Source: DATBVX01 sp963696675 (GTDB lineage: Bacteria > Pseudomonadota > Gammaproteobacteria > Steroidobacterales > Steroidobacteraceae). From it: DNA of 64,000 nt. Each line of letters begins with the position of its first letter. The first letter of the stretch is position 1. Made by a program: the position numbers and the translations under genes. The notes beneath the pieces were generated by a model, which saw nothing but the letters and a program-made list of their open reading frames with translations, was not told the origin of the DNA and did no database searches. The DNA lies in the NCBI GenBank assembly GCA_963696675.1, contig CAVOLM010000033.1, positions 1-64,000 on the forward strand, written 5' to 3'. Shown piece after piece: positions 56,819 to 64,000 of the stretch.

Positions 56819-57597
56819 TCAATCGACCGCGAGCCGTGCATCGTCGACGCCGATGCCCTTCAGTTCCTGCACCAGTCGATCGAACTCTGCGACCGTGGGT
56901 ACGGGTCCCACGCGCACGCGATACAGCGCTTTACCGCCCACCTGGTCGTTGCGCACGAATGCGGGGCCGATACCGGCGGCCCGCAACTTCTGCAACAGCC
57001 GTTCGGAATTCGCAGCATCGGCGAATGCTCCCGCCTGGACATAGAGAGTGTCGACCCCGGCCGGTGCGGCGGACGCGACGCTGGGTGCAACTGCGGCGCC
57101 CTGGGCATCGACGCTGCGCACCTCAACGAGCGCAGTGCCGTCACGGATCATGTCGAGCCGGGTGGCCGCGGAATACGACAGATCGATGAGCCGGTTGGCG
57201 ACGAAAGGTCCGCGATCGTTGACGCGCACCACGACGCTGCGGCCGTTGCTCAGGTTCGTGACCTGCACGTAGCACGGCAGGGGAAGTGTCTTGTGCGCCG
57301 CCGTCATCGCGTACATGTCGTAGGTATCGCCGGTCGCCGTGCGGCCACCATGAAAATCCCGCCCATACCAGGAAGCGACACCCCGCTCCAGGTACGCCTG
57401 CGCTCGAGTTGAGAACGAAATAGCGTCGCCCGTCCACTTCGTAGAACGGGGGATTGCCGCTGCGGCTGCGCGGCTCGACTTGCGGCACGGCGTCCGGGAT
57501 CTTGGTCACATCCGTGGGCGGTGGAGGAGGTGGCCTGTGGGCACGGGCGCGGGCCGCGGTGAGTTGCTTTGCATGCGCCGATCAACAGCAGCAGCAC
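56819..57597 (-). CDS. rlpA: RlpA-like lytic transglycosylase lipoprotein, frameshifted
   Basis: A septal-ring lipoprotein cutting naked glycan strands. The lipobox region is LLLLIGACK. The double-psi barrel is GVASWYGRDFHGGRTATGD, KTLPLPCYVQVTNLSNGRSV and RVNDRGPFVANRLIDLSYSA, with catalytic Asp. The C-terminal SPOR domain begins LYVQAGAFADAANSERLLQ. Shifts near 57550 and 57395 interrupt it. The start is not resolved; GTG at 57597 is the first in-frame codon of the lipobox segment. It lies between mltB and dacA. Confidence 0.88.
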
Positions 57598-57645
57598 GCC
57601 GACCGCAACGCGTGCCGGAACGCAGCCGACGCTCGTGCCTATCCC

Positions 57646-58677
57646 TCAGCCCGGCGGTTCATCGCTGAACACACGCTCGAGTATCCGGTTGGCAAGATCG
57701 TTCACCGCCATCGCGTAGAGCGGGCTGCGATTGTAACGGGTGATCACGTAGAAATTATTCAGGCCGACCCGAAAGCGCACTTCATCGGGTTCGTCCGCCG
57801 CGATCAGCATCGCGGGTGCGTCATCGGGCAACGCCTCTCTGAATTGCACGCCTTTCGCGCGCAGCGAGGCGACGGTCTCGGTGAGCGCCAGGGGTCGGGA
57901 GTCGAGGCCGTTGGCGTGCTGCTGATCGATATCGACATCGGTGAGCACCACGCCGTCGGGTTGCCAGCCGTGCACACGAAAATAGTTGGCGACGCTCGCC
58001 AGGATGTCCGCCCAATCCGACCACAGGTCACGCTTGCCATCGCCGTCGGCATCCACGGCAAAGCGGCGCAGGCTCCCCGGCATGAACTGCGGTGCGCCCA
58101 TCGCTCCGGCGTACGAGCCGACTGCCGTGAGCGCGTCGAGCGATTCCTCATGCGTGAGCAGCAGGAACTGTTCGAGCTCACCGCTGAAGTAACTCGATCG
58201 CGCAGGATAGTCGAAGGCGAGAGTGCTGAGCGCGTCGAGAACGCGGTAGCGTCCCATGATGCGGCCGTACGAAGTCTCGATTCCCAGGATCGCGACCAGG
58301 TACTGCGGCGCGACGCCATAGCGCTGCGCTGTTTCGTCCAGGAGCTCGCGATGCTCGGACCAGAACTCGGCTCCGTCGGCAATGCGCTGCTCGGTCAGAA
58401 AGCGTGCCCGGTATTCGTACCAGGCGAGAGCGCGCTCGGCGGGCCGTGACATCGCATCGAGGATTCCCTGCTGCGTCTGCGCCTGGCCCAGGAGCTGCAC
58501 CAGCTCGTCGGTAGAAAAGCCGTACTGCGCACTCATGCGCGCGATGAACGACTGCACCAGGGGACGCGACGGATCGATATTCACGCTCGCCGGTTCTTCA
58601 CCGGCGCTGACCGTTGCGCTGACAATCAGGCCGGTAATGAAGGTGCGGAGCGCAGTGCGCGCGGCAGTCGGGATCAT
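57646..58677 (-). CDS. mltB: Membrane-bound lytic transglycosylase B
   Basis: A 343-residue family 103 transglycosylase, intact. The leader ITGLIVSATVSA is followed by RPLVQSFIARMSAQYGF. The catalytic Glu is in VAILGIETSYGRIMGRYRVL, and SYAGAMGAPQFMPGSLRRFA and GDGKRDLWSDWADILASVAN are MltB motifs. There is no clear lipobox Cys, so it may be soluble rather than lipidated. I start at the ATG 58677; a TTG precedes it directly. Confidence 0.93.
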   Translation of the reverse strand: MIPTAARTALRTFITGLIVSATVSAGEEPASVNIDPSRPLVQSFIARMSAQYGFSTDELVQLLGQAQTQQGILDAMSRPAERALAWYEYRARFLTEQRIADGAEFWSEHRELLDETAQRYGVAPQYLVAILGIETSYGRIMGRYRVLDALSTLAFDYPARSSYFSGELEQFLLLTHEESLDALTAVGSYAGAMGAPQFMPGSLRRFAVDADGDGKRDLWSDWADILASVANYFRVHGWQPDGVVLTDVDIDQQHANGLDSRPLALTETVASLRAKGVQFREALPDDAPAMLIAADEPDEVRFRVGLNNFYVITRYNRSPLYAMAVNDLANRILERVFSDEPPG

Positions 58678-58717
58678 CAATGCAGGTCTTCGGCGTCCAT
58701 GCGGGTCGGGCTCGAGT

Positions 58718-59854
58718 TCACGACCCCACGAGTTTGCGATGGGAATGCAGCGACATGAGGATACCGAAACCCGCCATGAGGGTCACCATCGAAGTGCCGC
58801 CATAGCTGACGAGCGGCAGCGGCACACCGACCACCGGCAGAAGGCCGCTCACCATCCCCGCGTTGACGATCACGTAGACGAAGAAGGTGAGGCTGATGGT
58901 GCCGGCGACCAGGCGCGAAAACGTGTCCTGGCATTGCAGCGCCAGGTACATGCCACGCGCGATGATGAAGAGGTACAGCCCGAGCAGCAGGATGAGCCCG
59001 ATGAGACCGAACTCTTCGCCCGCGACAGCGAAGATGAAATCGGTGGAGCGCTCCGGCAGGAACTCGAGTTGCGCCTGGCTGCCGTTCATCCATCCCTTGC
59101 CGAACACGCCACCCGAGCCGAGCGCGATCTGCGACTGGATGATGTGATAGCCCGCGCCGAGCGGATCACTCTCGGGGGTGAGAAAGGTGAGCACGCGCTT
59201 GCGCTGGTAGTCGTGCAGCATGCCCCAGCCCAGCCAGGCGAGCGCCGGCAGCAGCGCCATCACGGCGACCATGACGCGCAGGCGCAGGCCTGCGAGCAGC
59301 ACGACGAATACGCCGGAGGCGCCGATGAGGAGCGCGGTGCCGAGATCAGGCTGCTCCGCGATCAGTGCGACCGGAAACAGGATCATCAACGCGAGCACTA
59401 CCACCAGCTTGAAGTCAGGGGGGAGCGGGCGCTCGTGCAGGAACCAGGCACCCGCCATCGGCACCGCGAGCTTCATGATTTCCGACGGCTGGAAGCGCAG
59501 CACCCCCAGGTCGAGCCAGCGCTGAGCGCCCTTGCCGATGTCGCCGATCACCGCGACGATGACCAGCAGCAGGATGCCGATCGCATAGATCCAGGGTGCG
59601 AACATGCGCAGGTACTTCGGGCTCACCTGCGCGAGCAGCACCAGCATGACGAGGCCAAGGCACATGCGCAGGAACTGTCCGCGCGTCAGGGCCAGGTTTT
59701 CCCCGGACGCGCTGTACAGAATCACCAGGCCAAACACTGCAGTGGCGCAGATGCCGAGCAGCAGCGGACCATCGAGTCGGAGCTTGCCGAGCAGGCGCGC
59801 CGACGCGGTGAGCGTGCGTCGTGCAGTGGAAGGTTGCAGGTCATCGTAGATCAT
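58718..59854 (-). CDS. rodA: Rod-shape SEDS glycosyltransferase RodA
   Basis: A 378-residue polytopic enzyme polymerising peptidoglycan during elongation. LRFQPSEIMKLAVPMAGAWF, IAEQPDLGTALLIGASG with the catalytic Asp, RVLTFLTPESDPLGAGYHI, and the SEDS signature PLPLVSYGGTSMV are visible. About ten membrane helices. The ATG overlaps the mrdA stop (ATGA). Confidence 0.97.
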   Translation of the reverse strand: MIYDDLQPSTARRTLTASARLLGKLRLDGPLLLGICATAVFGLVILYSASGENLALTRGQFLRMCLGLVMLVLLAQVSPKYLRMFAPWIYAIGILLLVIVAVIGDIGKGAQRWLDLGVLRFQPSEIMKLAVPMAGAWFLHERPLPPDFKLVVVLALMILFPVALIAEQPDLGTALLIGASGVFVVLLAGLRLRVMVAVMALLPALAWLGWGMLHDYQRKRVLTFLTPESDPLGAGYHIIQSQIALGSGGVFGKGWMNGSQAQLEFLPERSTDFIFAVAGEEFGLIGLILLLGLYLFIIARGMYLALQCQDTFSRLVAGTISLTFFVYVIVNAGMVSGLLPVVGVPLPLVSYGGTSMVTLMAGFGILMSLHSHRKLVGS

Positions 59855-61755
59855 GAGGGCGGTGAGGCTGGTGGTGAGGGCGGAGTTGGGGGCAGCAGAT
59901 ATGCATCCATGACTTTGCGCGCCACAGGAGCCGCCACTCCGGCGCCGTGGCCACCGTTCTCGACCAGCACCGCGACCGCGATGCGCGGCGCTTCCGCGGG
60001 AGCGAAGCTGATGAACAGCGCATGATCGCGCATGCGTTCCTCGACTTCCTCTTCATTGTACTTTTCGGTCTGGCCGACGGTGAACACCTGCGCCGTTCCG
60101 GTCTTGCCCGCGATCTGATAGGCCGAGCCGACCGCGGTGGCGCGCGCGGTCCCGTGCGGAGGACTCATCACGCCGATCATCGCATCGACGACACGCTGCC
60201 AGCGTGCGGGTTCATCGGGATCCACCGGCGGTGAGGGCCGCGCAGGCAGGCGCCGTACCTCGCCGGTGTGCGCATTGCGCACACCCGTTACCAGCCGCGG
60301 CTGAAAGGTCGTGCCATGCGCGGCAATGACGCTCGCCACGTGCGCGAGCTGCAGCGGCGTGGCGAGCAGGTAGCCCTGACCGATGCCAATGATGACCGTG
60401 TCACCGGGAAACCAGACACTTTCGCGCGGATAAGCTTTCTGCTTCCACTCGCGCGACGGCACGAGGCCGGGCTTTTCGCCGTCGATGTCGATGCCGGTGC
60501 GCTGGCCCAGGCCGAACTTGCTGAGAAAAGTCGAGAGTCGGTCGATGCCGAGAGCTTGCGCCACGCCGTAGAAATACGTGTCGCAGGACTGTGCGACCGC
60601 TTCCTGCAGGTTCACCCAGCCGTGGCCTGCAGGCTTCCAGTCGCGATAGCGATGGCTGCTGCCCGGCAGCGTGAAGAAGCCGCGGCAGTAGCGCACCTGG
60701 GAAGGATCGATCGCAGCGTAGTCGAGCCCCGCGAGCGCGATCACGGGCTTGATCGTCGAGCCGGGCGGATAGGCGCCGCGCATCACACGGTTGAAGAGCG
60801 GGCGATCGATGTCGCCTTCCAGCGCACTGTAGTCGGCGCGACTCAGTCCGCGGGCGAAGCCATTCGGATCGAAGCCCGGCACGCTCGCGAAAGCGATCAC
60901 GTCGCCGTTGGACGGATCTATCGCGATCACCGCGCCGCGCTTGCCGGCGAGTGCCTCTTCCGCGGCGCGTTGCGCACGCAGGTCGAGACTCAGGATCAGA
61001 TCACTGCCGGCGACGGCCGACTTCGACGAGAGGTCGGCCTGCAGCGGGTTGTCGCCTTCCACGGGGCGACCCTGCGCATTCACCAGGATCTGCCGGTATC
61101 CCGGCGAGCCGTGCAGCTGCTGCTCGTACGAAGATTCCACGCCGACCTTGCCGATGAGCGTAGTTCCCGCGTATTCGCTCGCGTCGATGCGCACCACGTC
61201 CTGCTCGCTGATGGCGCTCACGTAGCCCAGCGCATGAACGGCGATCGCACCATAGGGGTAGTGACGCGTAAGACGCGTGCGGATATCGACGCCCGGCAAT
61301 TCATGACGGCGCACCGCGAATCGCGCGACTTCCTCATCCGTCATCTGCAGGCGGATCGGCACGCCTTCGAACCGGGGACGTGAGCGGATCAGGCGCTTCA
61401 GGCGATCGATGTCCTCTGCCTCGACCAGGCCGAGGCCGCTCAGTGTCTTGAGCGTGGCGTCGATATCCGGGACCTGCTCGCGCGTGAGCTCGAGCTGGTA
61501 GGCCGGCAGGTTCTCCGCGAGCACCACGCCGTTGCGATCGAGGATCAGGCCGCGATTCGGCGGCAGCGGCTCGACGCGCACCCGGTTGCCCTGGGAGAGA
61601 TCGAGGTAGTAGTCGTGGCGGACCACCTGCAACTGCACGAGCTTGACGAGCACCGCGCCGACCAGCACGGCCATGATGACGCCGGCCGCGATCGCACGTC
61701 GCAGGAACATGCGCTGCTCGGCCCAGTGATCCTTGATGCGGACGCGGCTGGCCAC
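59851..61755 (-). CDS. mrdA: Penicillin-binding protein 2
   Basis: A 634-residue transpeptidase partner of RodA. The membrane helix is near residues 22-42 (AGVIMAVLVGAVLVKLVQL). The pedestal follows NRVRVEPLPPNRGLILDR. The active-site SxxK is in YPPGSTIKPVIALAG, SxN-type SCD in AVAQSCDTYFYG, and KTGTAQ in QIAGKTGTAQVF. A GTG at 61755, 11 bases after the mreD stop, fits the usual N-terminus (VRIKDHWAEQRMFLRR); the frame is open further upstream through mreD, which I reject. It ends with a Pro-rich tail. Confidence 0.96.
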   Translation of the reverse strand: MASRVRIKDHWAEQRMFLRRAIAAGVIMAVLVGAVLVKLVQLQVVRHDYYLDLSQGNRVRVEPLPPNRGLILDRNGVVLAENLPAYQLELTREQVPDIDATLKTLSGLGLVEAEDIDRLKRLIRSRPRFEGVPIRLQMTDEEVARFAVRRHELPGVDIRTRLTRHYPYGAIAVHALGYVSAISEQDVVRIDASEYAGTTLIGKVGVESSYEQQLHGSPGYRQILVNAQGRPVEGDNPLQADLSSKSAVAGSDLILSLDLRAQRAAEEALAGKRGAVIAIDPSNGDVIAFASVPGFDPNGFARGLSRADYSALEGDIDRPLFNRVMRGAYPPGSTIKPVIALAGLDYAAIDPSQVRYCRGFFTLPGSSHRYRDWKPAGHGWVNLQEAVAQSCDTYFYGVAQALGIDRLSTFLSKFGLGQRTGIDIDGEKPGLVPSREWKQKAYPRESVWFPGDTVIIGIGQGYLLATPLQLAHVASVIAAHGTTFQPRLVTGVRNAHTGEVRRLPARPSPPVDPDEPARWQRVVDAMIGVMSPPHGTARATAVGSAYQIAGKTGTAQVFTVGQTEKYNEEEVEERMRDHALFISFAPAEAPRIAVAVLVENGGHGAGVAAPVARKVMDAYLLPPTPPSPPASPPS

Positions 61756-61766
61756 GACTAGGAGTC

Positions 61767-62243
61767 CTAGGTGCGCTGGTAGGCGTTGCCGAGAAGCCCG
61801 GCGAAAACCGGCCAGAGTGCCGCGCCGGTGAACGCCGGAATCCAGCGGGCGTAGGTCGTGATCGGATGACCGGTCATGCCGTCGATCCAGAACAACATGA
61901 ACTGGTAGACCGCGAGCAACCAGAACACGGTGAGCGCCTGGTGCCATACCGGAAAGATCCGCACGCGCAGGTGCAGCTTGATCGCGATGTAGCTCGCCAG
62001 GCACAGCGCCAAGGCATGCTGACCGAGCACGACGCCCTTGAATGCGTCGAGCAGCAGGCCCGCGAGGAATGCGAGCGTGAGTCCGCCAGCCCTCGGCACC
62101 ATGATCGACCAGTACAGCACCACGATCACCAGGAAATCCGGGCGCGCGATGTTGAGCCAGTGAGGCAGTGGCAGGACGCTGAGAATCAGGCCGGCCAGCA
62201 CGCTCAGCAGCATCGGCACCCGGTTCAGTGCGTCGTAGCTCAC
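61767..62243 (-). CDS. mreD: Rod-shape-determining membrane protein MreD
   Basis: A 158-residue membrane protein of the elongasome with about five helices: LLSVLAGLILSVLPLP, PDFLVIVVLYWSIMVP, GLTLAFLAGLLLDAFKGVVL and the C-terminal FTGAALWPVFAGLLGN. The FLAGLLLDAFKG segment is typical of MreD. It overlaps mreC by ATGA. Confidence 0.95.
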   Translation of the reverse strand: MSYDALNRVPMLLSVLAGLILSVLPLPHWLNIARPDFLVIVVLYWSIMVPRAGGLTLAFLAGLLLDAFKGVVLGQHALALCLASYIAIKLHLRVRIFPVWHQALTVFWLLAVYQFMLFWIDGMTGHPITTYARWIPAFTGAALWPVFAGLLGNAYQRT

Positions 62244-63148
62244 GGCTTGGATCCTTGCGCGGCGGGTTCGGTGGGCGCGACATCGACATCGATCGGCGGC
62301 TCGTCGGTCCAGATGAGCAGCACTTCGCGATCGCGATCGAGCCGCGCCGCGGGCTCGGCCGATATGGCGGCCAGCGTCTGCGCGCTGCCCTTGTCGACCT
62401 TGGTCACCGTTGCAACCGGGTAGCCGGGCGGGAACACGCCGCCGAGACCTGATGAGACCAGCAGGTCTCCCACCTTGATGTCCGCGTTGGTGGGCAGGAA
62501 CGGCAGGCTCAACCGTCGCAGGTCCAGGTCGCCGGTGCCGACCGCGATGGTGCGCAGGCCATTGCGATTCACCTGGACCGGAATCGCATGCTCGGCGTCG
62601 GTGATCAGGATCGCCTCGGAGGAAAATGTCCCGGCGCGCGTGATCTGTCCGAAGATCCCGGTGGCATCGAGGAGTGGCTGGCCCTTGAAGGCGCCATCGC
62701 GCGTGCCCTTGTTGACGATCACGCGGTGGCGGAACGGATTGAGATCCACGCGCAGGATCTCGGCGACCACGAAACGCTGGGCGACGCGCGACGTCGCATC
62801 GCGCAGTCCGCGCAGGCGCAGGTTTTCCTGCTCGAGATCCGCCAGGCGCATCAGTCTAAAGTCCGCATCGCGCAGGCGAACCGACAGTTGTGCATTCTCT
62901 TTCTGCAGGCGCTCGCGGGTCGCGAACACCTCGTGCAGCCAGTCCCAGAACGCGGTCGGGGAATTGACCGCCACCTGCACCGGATAGGTCGCCATCGACA
63001 GGGCGCGGCGTGCGGCTTCGAGGTAGCCCTGGCGCTGATCGAGCCACATGAGCCCGATCGAGACGAGCGCGAAGAAAAAGAAGCGTAATCCGGGCGACGG
63101 GCCGCGCCCCAGGATCGGTCGGGACTCAGCGTTGCGAAACGCGACCAT
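62240..63148 (-). CDS. mreC: Rod-shape-determining protein MreC
   Basis: A 302-residue periplasmic scaffold of the elongasome. The membrane helix is FFFFALVSIGLMWL near residue 30. A coiled coil follows (RLQKENAQLSVRLRDAD, LEQENLRLRGLRD), then the beta domain with VIVNKGTRDGAFKGQPLLD, GIFGQITRAGTFSSEAILIT and DLLVSSGLGGVFPPGYPVA. It starts 15 bases after the mreB stop. Confidence 0.97.
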   Translation of the reverse strand: MVAFRNAESRPILGRGPSPGLRFFFFALVSIGLMWLDQRQGYLEAARRALSMATYPVQVAVNSPTAFWDWLHEVFATRERLQKENAQLSVRLRDADFRLMRLADLEQENLRLRGLRDATSRVAQRFVVAEILRVDLNPFRHRVIVNKGTRDGAFKGQPLLDATGIFGQITRAGTFSSEAILITDAEHAIPVQVNRNGLRTIAVGTGDLDLRRLSLPFLPTNADIKVGDLLVSSGLGGVFPPGYPVATVTKVDKGSAQTLAAISAEPAARLDRDREVLLIWTDEPPIDVDVAPTEPAAQGSKP

Positions 63149-63163
63149 TGGTGAGCCGGTGGC

Positions 63164-64000
63164 TCACTCCAGTCCGAACATCCCCGGCCCGTGTTCGTCG
63201 GTGAGCTCGAGAATACGGCCGCCGCCGCGCGCCACGCAGGTGAGCGGATCATCAGCGACCACGACCGGCAGTCCCGTCTCCTCCATGAGCAGCTTGTCGA
63301 TGTCACGCAGCAGGGCGCCGCCGCCGGTAAGTACGATGCCGCGGTCGGCCACATCGGCGCCGAGCTCGGGCGGAGTCTGTTCCAGCGCCTGCTTGACGGC
63401 GCCGACGATGCCCTGCAGAGGTTCCTGCAGCGCTTCGAGGATCTCGTTGCTGTTGAGCGTGAAACTGCGCGGCACGCCTTCGGAGAGATTGCGTCCCTTG
63501 ACCGACATCTCGCGCACCTGCTGCCCGGGGTATGCGGAGCCGATCTCGAGCTTGACGCGCTCGGCGGTGGCTTCGCCGATCAGGATGCCGTAGTTGCGAC
63601 GCACGTAGTTGGTGATCGCCTCATCGAAACGATCGCCACCGATGCGCACTGAAGAGGCGTACACGATGCCGTTGAGCGAGATGACCGCGACTTCGGAAGT
63701 GCCGCCGCCCACGTCGAGCACCATCGAGCCGCGCGCTTCGTGCACGGGAAGGCCCGCGCCGACAGCGGCCGCCATCGGTTCGTACACCGTATCGACGCTG
63801 CGCGCACCGGCGCCTTCGGCACTTTCCTTGATCGCGCGCTTTTCCACTTGCGTGGATCCGAACGGTACGCACACCAGTACGCGCGGACTCGGATTGAGCA
63901 GACGATTGCCGTGCACCTTCTTGATGAAGTACTGCAGCATCTTCTCGGTGTAGGTGAAGTCGGCGATCACGCCGTCCTTCATCGGACGCACCGCGGTGAT
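63164..64000 (-). CDS. mreB: Actin-like rod-shape protein MreB, 5' end outside window
   Basis: The C-terminal about 279 residues of MreB. The frame runs to the window edge. PMKDGVIADFTYTEKMLQYF, VLVCVPFGSTQVEKRAIKES, the ATP-site MVLDVGGGTSEVAVISLNGI, SVRIGGDRFDEAI and IVLTGGGALLRDIDKLL are MreB motifs. It forms cytoplasmic filaments that guide wall synthesis by MreC, MreD, RodA and PBP2 encoded downstream. Confidence 0.97.
   Translation of the reverse strand: MTAVRPMKDGVIADFTYTEKMLQYFIKKVHGNRLLNPSPRVLVCVPFGSTQVEKRAIKESAEGAGARSVDTVYEPMAAAVGAGLPVHEARGSMVLDVGGGTSEVAVISLNGIVYASSVRIGGDRFDEAITNYVRRNYGILIGEATAERVKLEIGSAYPGQQVREMSVKGRNLSEGVPRSFTLNSNEILEALQEPLQGIVGAVKQALEQTPPELGADVADRGIVLTGGGALLRDIDKLLMEETGLPVVVADDPLTCVARGGGRILELTDEHGPGMFGLE

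Noticed and set aside
58382..60025. 547-codon plus-strand open frame
   Set aside because: It is antisense to mltB and rodA and rich in Gln, His, Arg and Glu, typical of a shadow frame in GC-rich DNA. The same applies to long frames at 4285-5535, 11290-12303, 20028-21278 and 55928-57412.
61756..62289. Long N-terminal extension of PBP2
   Set aside because: It runs through mreD and the end of mreC in another frame and is low-complexity Arg/Ala-rich. The usual PBP2 N-terminus starts at the GTG 61755.

Overview
The window is GC-rich DNA that reads as the chromosome of a gammaproteobacterium. The surA-pdxA-ksgA-apaG-apaH block beside lptD, the amgK-murU pair, the mre/mrd wall cluster and an UrcA-family protein all fit that class. 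The UrcA protein and the multi-domain TolB/TPR sensors suggest a Steroidobacter/Nevskia/Xanthomonadales-type lineage (inference). No rRNA, tRNA, CRISPR array or transposase was seen.

Layout. 0-11 kb is the accessory part: an UrcA protein, two related TolB-like/TPR signalling proteins (one with a DNA-binding head, one with a cyclase head), an adhesin-like secreted protein, a small lipoprotein coupled to a collagen-like secreted protein, a Lpp-like lipoprotein and an NTF2-like protein. A dispersed repeat with a GTAC-N8-GTAC core sits between these genes. 11-18 kb holds two MFS transporters, a molybdopterin hydroxylase large subunit, an orphan Mrr N-terminal domain, a TylF-like methyltransferase and a TfoX-domain protein. 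18-28 kb is mostly intact housekeeping: YyaL, RlmI, Lgt, ThyA, a SET-domain protein, a 2OG-Fe(II) oxygenase, an M3 peptidase, a cupin and an aldo/keto reductase. 28-36 kb holds a DUF11 surface protein, folA, a small membrane protein, an ICMT-like methyltransferase, a PQQ dehydrogenase and a CYTH-CHAD protein, most of them broken by frameshifts.

36-43.5 kb is a minus-strand operon for kynurenine breakdown through 3-hydroxyanthranilate to the aminomuconate branch. It runs from aminomuconate-semialdehyde dehydrogenase through the deaminase, 3-hydroxyanthranilate dioxygenase, ACMS decarboxylase, formamidase and kynureninase to kynurenine monooxygenase. Its last four genes overlap by ATGA, and a nested palindrome of about 150 bp fills the only large gap. 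43.5-50.7 kb is lptD-surA-pdxA-rsmA-(usp)-apaG-apaH. 50.7-54.2 kb is amgK-murU-lipA-lipB on the plus strand. 54.1-64 kb is the wall-elongation cluster mreB-mreC-mreD-mrdA-rodA-mltB-rlpA-dacA-dat-ybeD.

Many genes between about 11 and 58 kb are interrupted by single-base indels, including folA, lptD and rsmA. In the cases I resolved by hand nearly all are one extra base in a short homopolymer, and removing it restores conserved family sequence. I treat these genes as real and the breaks as likely sequence errors. Each is annotated as one gene over its full span with approximate break points.
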